This document shows, one piece after another, positions 58,980 through 64,000 of a stretch of 64,000 nt of DNA. A program made the position numbers and the translations under genes. Under the pieces are notes generated by a model. That model saw only the letters and a list, made by a program, of their open reading frames with translations. It ran no database searches and was not told the DNA's origin. Source of the stretch: Macrococcus armenti (GTDB taxonomy: Bacteria; Bacillota; Bacilli; Staphylococcales; Staphylococcaceae); assembly GCF_020097135.1 (NCBI RefSeq), contig NZ_CP083608.1, positions 1-64,000 on the forward strand, in the 5' to 3' direction. Each line of letters opens with the position of its first letter. The first letter of the stretch is position 1.

Positions 58980-60032
58980 ATGGCCGAAGTAAAGCTTACC
59001 CCAAAATTATTCTTATTTAAAGTGCTTAATGGTGTCGCTTTAGGGATTGTTGTAGGTTTAATTCCAAACGCAATTCTTGGAGAATTATTTAAGTATTTAA
59101 CGCAGTACCATCCTTTCTTTGGAACATTGCTGAATGTAGTAGTTGGTATTCAGTTTACAGTACCTGTTATCGTAGGTGTATTAATTGCAATGCAGTTCAA
59201 GCTTAATCCTTTGCAAACAGTCATTGTAGGTACGGCAGCTTTTGTTGGTAGTGGTGCAGCTGTATTTCAGGATAAGGCATGGATGCTTGTAGGTATTGGA
59301 GATTTAATCAATACAATGATAACTGCTTCAGTTTCAATTTTAATTATATTATGGATAAAAGATCGTCTTGGTTCTCTTAATATTATTTTATTACCGATTA
59401 TCGCAGGTGGATTGGCAGGTCTTATTGGTATTTTAAGCTTACCTTATGTTAAGTTAATTACAAGCTCCCTCGGTCAGCTTGTAAACAGTTTTACCAATTT
59501 ACAACCAGTAGTAATGTGTATATTAATCGCAGTTGTATTCAGCATTCTTATCGTATCACCGATTTCTACTGTAGCGATTGCAATTGCAATCGGTATTTCT
59601 GGTATGGCATCAGGCGCTGCAAACTTAGGTGTAGCAGCTGCAGCTACAATGCTTGCAATTGGTTCAATCAGAGTTAACCAATCAGGTGTTACAATCGCTA
59701 TTCTTATGGGTGCTATGAAAATGATGATGCCAAACTTAATCAAATATCCGATAATCATGTTGCCAATTACAATTACAGCAGCTGTAAGTGGTTTAATGGG
59801 TGCATTGTTTAACATTCAAGGTACACCAGCATCAGCGGGATTTGGTTATGCGGGGCTTGTAGGACCAATTAATGCTTTAAAATTCATGGAAGGCAGTCTA
59901 TTAATGAATTTAGGAGTATTAGCAATATGTTATATTGTAGTGCCTGTTACTGTAGGATTAGTTGTTCATAATCTTTGTTTGAAAATGAAAGTATATCCTA
60001 AAGAAGTATTTAAATTCCAAACTGAAGAATAA
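58980..60032 (+). CDS. PTS_EIIC_2-family membrane protein
   Basis: 350 residues with about nine or ten transmembrane segments and glycine-rich loops (VVVGIQFTVPVIVGVLIAMQ, GTPASAGFGYAGLVGP). Fits the stand-alone PTS IIC-like family PF13303, whose transport role is not settled: no IIA or IIB domain is nearby. ATG 58980 follows GGAGGG; the TTG-led extension back to 58875 covers the Rex box and is not used. Co-transcribed with the reductase. Confidence 0.85.
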   Translation: MAEVKLTPKLFLFKVLNGVALGIVVGLIPNAILGELFKYLTQYHPFFGTLLNVVVGIQFTVPVIVGVLIAMQFKLNPLQTVIVGTAAFVGSGAAVFQDKAWMLVGIGDLINTMITASVSILIILWIKDRLGSLNIILLPIIAGGLAGLIGILSLPYVKLITSSLGQLVNSFTNLQPVVMCILIAVVFSILIVSPISTVAIAIAIGISGMASGAANLGVAAAATMLAIGSIRVNQSGVTIAILMGAMKMMMPNLIKYPIIMLPITITAAVSGLMGALFNIQGTPASAGFGYAGLVGPINALKFMEGSLLMNLGVLAICYIVVPVTVGLVVHNLCLKMKVYPKEVFKFQTEE

Positions 60033-60047
60033 GGGGGAAATGACAAT

Positions 60048-60977
60048 ATGTATAAAATTGCAATTGCCGGTGCCGGCGCTATGGGCGGAAGAATTGGAAC
60101 GTATTTAAAACGTAACGGAGAAGATGTTGTTTTAATTGATCGTTGGCAGGAACATATAGATGCTATTAATCAAAATGGTATGGAAATTCAGACTGAAACT
60201 GAAACTTATACAGTTCAGATACCAGCGATGCAGCCTGAAGAAGTACAGAAGCAATTTGATTTAATTGTACTGTTAACAAAAGCAATGCATTCAGATGATA
60301 TGTTAAAAGCTTTAAAGTCAGCAGGAGCAATCAAAGAAGACACAGTAATACTTTCAATGATGAACGGTTTAGGTCATGCAGAAAATTTATCAGCATATGT
60401 TCCTAAAGAACAAATATTCCTCGCTGTAACAATGTGGACTGCGGGGCTAAGAGGGCCTGGTAAATTATTATTAGAAGGTTCAGGAGGCATTGACTTCCAA
60501 CGTTCGGATGGAGAGGCGGATGCTCGTACGGAGAAAGTCGCACAAGTATTAAATGATGCGGGATTGAATGCCAATATAAGTGATGATGTATTCTTCTCTA
60601 TTTGGTCTAAAGCAGCAGTAAACAGTGTGTTAAATCCACTATGTACAATACTGGATAAGACGATTGGTGAGTTTGGAGCATATGAAGCATCACGTGAAAT
60701 GATTACGCCGATATTAAAAGAGTTGGTTGCCGTTGCAAATGCACGAGGAACAAATGTTGAATATGAGCCTTTACTCAAAAAAATTGAAGCTACTTATCCG
60801 AAAGAGACACAAGGATTGCATCATCCATCAATGCATCAGGACTTTACGAACAAACGTTTAACAGAAATTGATTATTTGAATGGTCAGATTGCGAAGTACG
60901 GTAAGGAACTAGGTATCGCGACACCTGCAAATGAACTGATAACACATTTAATTCATCAGTTAGAAATGAAATATTAG
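60048..60977 (+). CDS. Ketopantoate reductase (PanE/ApbA)-family protein
   Basis: 309 residues. NADPH-binding motif GAGAMGGRIG near the N-terminus and the conserved catalytic Lys in SIWSKAAVNSVLNPL. PanE reduces ketopantoate to pantoate; paralogues act on other 2-oxo acids, so the exact substrate is uncertain. RBS AGGGGG. Second gene of the Rex-box operon, fitting an NAD(P)H-linked role. The stop is followed by kinase remnant DNA. Confidence 0.87.
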   Translation: MYKIAIAGAGAMGGRIGTYLKRNGEDVVLIDRWQEHIDAINQNGMEIQTETETYTVQIPAMQPEEVQKQFDLIVLLTKAMHSDDMLKALKSAGAIKEDTVILSMMNGLGHAENLSAYVPKEQIFLAVTMWTAGLRGPGKLLLEGSGGIDFQRSDGEADARTEKVAQVLNDAGLNANISDDVFFSIWSKAAVNSVLNPLCTILDKTIGEFGAYEASREMITPILKELVAVANARGTNVEYEPLLKKIEATYPKETQGLHHPSMHQDFTNKRLTEIDYLNGQIAKYGKELGIATPANELITHLIHQLEMKY

Positions 60978-61171
60978 TTGAAGTAGATGATGTGTTTAAA
61001 CGAACGTTTCGCGTGGAACAATTTAGAAATAAATCTACCGGTGGCTCTGGTTTAGGGATTTATATTGCAAAGTCACTAGCAGAACAGATTGGTAGTAGCA
61101 TTAGCATTCAAAGTAAAGAGAATGAGGGTACGACAATTACATTAATCATAAATAAAACCCAGACGGTATAG
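60977..61171 (+). pseudogene. C-terminal remnant of a sensor histidine kinase
   Basis: Without a start codon, frame 60977-61171 encodes VDDVFKRTFRVEQF, then GGSGLGIYIAKSLAEQIG and EGTTITLII before the stop: the G2-box end of an HATPase domain. It begins exactly at the stop of the ketopantoate reductase-like gene. The rest of the kinase is missing, so a deletion has joined the two. Confidence 0.85.
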
Positions 61172-61207
61172 CGATTACTCAGTGCTATACCGTCTGGGTT
61201 TATTGTT
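61151..61207. terminator. Bidirectional terminator after the kinase remnant
   Basis: AAACCCAGACGGTATAGC / GCTATACCGTCTGGGTTT, an 18-bp perfect stem between convergent units. Confidence 0.9.
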
Positions 61208-61230
61208 TGAAATGATGCAGTAAATGTGGG

Positions 61231-62214
61231 TTATCTATCCATGTCACCATTGAAAATAGAGTTTTTAACGACTACATAATCAACTGTTCGAATAGATTCT
61301 AAATCTTTTCCGCCTGCATATGAAATTGAAGATTGTAAGTCTTGTTCGATTTCTATTAACGTATCTTTTAATGAACCTTTATGCTCAACGAACATCTTTT
61401 TACCTTCGACGTTTTTGCGTTCACCTTTTTGGAATTCAGATGCGCTACCGAAATATTCTTTATATAACTTACCATCTTTTTCAATCGTTTCTCCTGGCGA
61501 TTCTTCATGTGCTGCAAATAAAGAACCTACCATAATCATAGATGCACCGAAGCGAATAGACTTTGCGATGTCACCGTGTGTACGGATACCACCATCAGCA
61601 ATAAGCGGCTTACGCGCTGCTTTCGAACAGAGCTTAAGTGCTGCAAGCTGCCATCCACCCGTACCAAATCCAGTTTTAATTTTAGTGATACATACACGAC
61701 CCGGACCGATACCTACTTTTGTAGCATCAGCACCTGCATTTTCAAGTTCGCGTACAGCTTCGGGTGTGCCGACATTACCTGCAATCAAGAAACTTTCAGG
61801 TAAGTGTTGTTTAATATGGCGAATCATATTAATCACTTGATCTGAATGACCGTGTGCAATATCAATTGTAATGTATTCAGGTATTAATTTTTCTGCTTTT
61901 AATTCTTCGATGAAAGTATATTCATTATCTTTTACACCGACAGAAATTGAAGCGAATAGACCTTTGTCCTGCATAGCCTTAATAAAAGGCTTTCGTCCAG
62001 CTTCATTAAAGCGGTGCATAATATAGAAATAATCATTCGCTGCAAACCATTCAGCAAGTGATTCGTTCATAACGGTTTGCATATTTGCGGGTACTACAGG
62101 TAACTTAAATTTTCTTGGTCCGAACTGAATGCTTGTGTCACATTCCGAGCGACTTTTTACAATACATTTGTTAGGGATAAGTTGTATATCTTCGTAATCA
62201 AATACGTCTGTCAT
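61231..62214 (-). CDS. guaC: GMP reductase
   Basis: Converts GMP to IMP with NADPH, 327 residues. The IMPDH/GMPR barrel is complete: substrate-binding Cys in [19 protein letters not shown] and the phosphate-binding [17 protein letters not shown] precedes the ATG. No CBS domain, unlike IMPDH. A PurBox-like site upstream suggests purine control. Confidence 0.95.
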   Translation of the reverse strand: MTDVFDYEDIQLIPNKCIVKSRSECDTSIQFGPRKFKLPVVPANMQTVMNESLAEWFAANDYFYIMHRFNEAGRKPFIKAMQDKGLFASISVGVKDNEYTFIEELKAEKLIPEYITIDIAHGHSDQVINMIRHIKQHLPESFLIAGNVGTPEAVRELENAGADATKVGIGPGRVCITKIKTGFGTGGWQLAALKLCSKAARKPLIADGGIRTHGDIAKSIRFGASMIMVGSLFAAHEESPGETIEKDGKLYKEYFGSASEFQKGERKNVEGKKMFVEHKGSLKDTLIEIEQDLQSSISYAGGKDLESIRTVDYVVVKNSIFNGDMDR

Positions 62215-62235
62215 GTTAAATGCTCCTAAAAGTTT

Positions 62236-62279
62236 ATTTCCGAACGATTATTAGAATTTATTTTTTAATATTCGTTCAT
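62236..62279. promoter_or_regulatory. PurBox-like pair upstream of guaC
   Basis: ATTTCCGAACGAT (62236-62248) matches the PurBox at 12 of 13 positions; a weaker inverted one (ATGAACGAATATT on the minus strand, 62267-62279) matches 10 of 13. It is 22 bp upstream of the guaC start. Confidence 0.6.
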
Positions 62280-62345
62280 AGAGTAATTTACACGTATATG
62301 TTCATAAAGTAAAGAAAAAATATTTAGAAAATAAAATTTTTAATT

Positions 62346-62383
62346 ATAAAAGGCATGGACAATATTTTGTCCATGCCTTATTA
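62346..62383 (-). terminator. Terminator after katA
   Basis: AAGGCATGGACAA / TTGTCCATGCCTT stem downstream of katA; on the minus strand it is followed by TTTTAT. Confidence 0.8.
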
Positions 62384-62392
62384 GATTTGACG

Positions 62393-63883
62393 TTAATTAA
62401 TTTCAGCATCCAGATCAACTTCATCAATGTTAAGACCCATCGCTTGTGCAACACCTTGTCCGTATGCAGGGTCTGCTTTATAGCAATGTCTGATGTGGCG
62501 ATGTTTAATGTGTTCAGATACTGGTGCCATTTCGTTTGCTGTATTATCGAATAAACGTTGCTGTTCTTCAGGTGATAATAAATTAAATAATTTACCTGGT
62601 TGTTCAAAATAATTATTATCATCTTCGCGGAAATTCCATTCATATGCAGCGCCGTCTAATGGTAATGCTGGTTTTTTATAGCGTGGATCATCCTGATGAT
62701 GTCCGTATTGGTTAGGGTAGTAGTTAGTATGGCTGCCTACGTTTCCATCTACACGCATTTGACCGTCTCTAGAGAATGGACATCCACCACCTGTAACGCC
62801 TTTAGGCTGGTTAACAGGAATCTGGAAGTGGTTAACGCCTAAACGGTAACGTTGTGTATCACCGTATGAGAATAAACGGCCTTGCAACATTTTGTCAGGT
62901 GAAAAATCAATACCTGGAATAATATTAGTTGGTGCAAATGCTGCTTGTTCTACTTCAGCAAAGTAGTTTTCAGGGTTGCGATTAAGTTCAAACTCTCCAA
63001 CAGGAATTAAAGGATATTCATCTTTAAACCAAACTTTCGTTAAATCAAATGGATTATCTTTATGATTTTTCGCTTGTTCTTCTGTCATTACTTGAATGTA
63101 CATTTTCCATTTCGGGAAGTTACCTTCTTCGATTGCATTGAATAAGTCACGTTGACTTGATTCACGGTCAGTAGCGATAATAGCATTCGCTTCTTCAGTC
63201 GTTAGGTTTTCAATACCTTGTTCTGTTCTGAAATGGAACTTCACCCATACACGCTCACCCGCATCGTTGTACATGCTATATGTGTGAGAACCGAATCCAT
63301 GCATATGTCTGAAACCTTTAGGAATACCACGATCACTCATTAAAATTGTAACCTGGTGCAGTGCTTCAGGAAGAGAAGTCCAGAAATCCCAGTTACTTTC
63401 AGGATTATGCATATTTGTCTTTGGATCACGTTTTACAACGTGGTTTAAACTTGCGAATAATTTCGGGTCACGGAAGAAGAATACAGGCGTATTATTCCCT
63501 ACTAAATCCCAGTTACCTTCTTCAGTGTAAAATTTAAGTGCGAATCCACGAATGTCACGCTCAGCATCAGCTGCACCACGTTCACCGGCAACTGTTGAGA
63601 AACGGGCGAACATTTCAGTTTGCTTGCCAATTTCAGAGAAAATCTTTGCGTTAGTGTATTGCGTAATATCATGCGTTACAGTAAATGTTCCAAATGCACC
63701 TGAACCTTTAGCGTGCATACGGCGTTCAGGAATCACTTCACGATCAAAATGTGCCATTTGTTCTAAGAAATAAATGTCCTGCATCAGTAATGGACCACGT
63801 GGACCTGCTGTCATTGAATTTTCTCTATCACCAACAGGTGCACCGAATAATCCGCGCAATTGGTTATTGTCGTTGTTGCTCAT
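62393..63883 (-). CDS. katA: Catalase
   Basis: Heme catalase decomposing hydrogen peroxide, 496 residues (clade 3 small-subunit size). The catalytic His is in [12 protein letters not shown], and the proximal heme-binding Tyr is in [22 protein letters not shown] precedes ATG 63883; an in-frame TTG one codon earlier is not used. A PerR box sits 18 bp upstream of the start. Confidence 0.97.
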   Translation of the reverse strand: MSNNDNNQLRGLFGAPVGDRENSMTAGPRGPLLMQDIYFLEQMAHFDREVIPERRMHAKGSGAFGTFTVTHDITQYTNAKIFSEIGKQTEMFARFSTVAGERGAADAERDIRGFALKFYTEEGNWDLVGNNTPVFFFRDPKLFASLNHVVKRDPKTNMHNPESNWDFWTSLPEALHQVTILMSDRGIPKGFRHMHGFGSHTYSMYNDAGERVWVKFHFRTEQGIENLTTEEANAIIATDRESSQRDLFNAIEEGNFPKWKMYIQVMTEEQAKNHKDNPFDLTKVWFKDEYPLIPVGEFELNRNPENYFAEVEQAAFAPTNIIPGIDFSPDKMLQGRLFSYGDTQRYRLGVNHFQIPVNQPKGVTGGGCPFSRDGQMRVDGNVGSHTNYYPNQYGHHQDDPRYKKPALPLDGAAYEWNFREDDNNYFEQPGKLFNLLSPEEQQRLFDNTANEMAPVSEHIKHRHIRHCYKADPAYGQGVAQAMGLNIDEVDLDAEIN

Positions 63884-63900
63884 CAAAAAAACCTCCTAAA

Positions 63901-63915
63901 TTATAATAATTCTAA
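63901..63915. promoter_or_regulatory. PerR box upstream of katA
   Basis: TTATAATAATTCTAA matches the PerR operator TTATAATNATTATAA at 14 of 15 positions; N counts as a match. It covers the katA promoter or leader region. Confidence 0.75.
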
Positions 63916-64000
63916 CTTAATATTAATTATAATTTAGGAGGGAGATTATATCAATTAATATGGCTTTGATTAAGTGTATTATAACAACAAATAATAAATT

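Noticed and set aside
61005-61020. Third parS candidate in the kinase remnant
   Set aside because: CGTTTCGCGTGGAACA matches only 13 of 16 and has changes inside the CACGTG core.

Overview
The window looks like the origin end of a low-GC Gram-positive chromosome from the family Staphylococcaceae. Gene content and order (dnaA-dnaN-recF-gyrBA, serS, gdpP-rplI-dnaB, purA, walRKHIJ, rlmH) are staphylococcal. Two departures, a disulfide-bond cassette between dnaN and yaaA and alsS-alsD directly after gyrA, make Macrococcus (Macrococcoides) my best guess. That genus call is an inference from sequence, not a database match.

0-31.4 kb is conserved core. oriC lies between dnaA and dnaN, with DnaA boxes and a DnaA-trio-like tract. 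Then come a NatAB/YhaQP-type ABC exporter, a BdbD/BdbC thiol oxidase pair, yaaA-recF-gyrB-gyrA, acetoin-pathway alsS-alsD, nnrD (minus strand), serS behind a T-box, a YceI-like protein, yybS-gdpP-rplI-dnaB, purA, a YitT-family protein, tRNA-Glu and tRNA-Asp, and the walRKHIJ cell-wall regulon operon. A dense DnaA-box cluster sits between walJ and rlmH.

31.6-50 kb begins at rlmH, whose 3' end is the classical SCC integration site. No ccr, mec or second att copy is visible, but the region is clearly accessory: AT-rich, hypothetical-rich and littered with remnants (RhuM-family protein, zinc alcohol dehydrogenase, internally deleted FAD dehydrogenase). It carries several probable defence genes: a coupled HNH nuclease/nucleotidyltransferase pair, a GIY-YIG nuclease, an AlbA_2 (Schlafen-type) protein followed by a GNAT enzyme, an EVE-HNH nuclease and an unknown protein, and an Abi_2/HEPN protein behind a LexA-type box. 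A ~57-bp element ending in a terminator hairpin occurs twice in the same orientation, bracketing 34.0-46.1 kb. The stretch also has a DUF2089 regulator flanked by paralogous small membrane proteins, an Xre regulator, metabolic enzymes and a VOC protein.

49.4-64 kb returns to more ordinary genes: a FusB-family EF-G-binding protein behind a leader peptide and alternative hairpins, MazG-like and rhodanese proteins, a radical SAM/SPASM enzyme, a pyrimidine-dimer glycosylase family protein, brnQ (CodY-like box upstream, parS-like site downstream), an acetyltransferase with two unknowns, a UvrA paralogue, a PTS_EIIC_2 membrane protein plus ketopantoate-reductase-like operon behind a near-perfect Rex operator, a histidine-kinase C-terminal remnant, guaC with a PurBox, and katA with a PerR box. 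Regulatory sites were called by eye against published consensus motifs.
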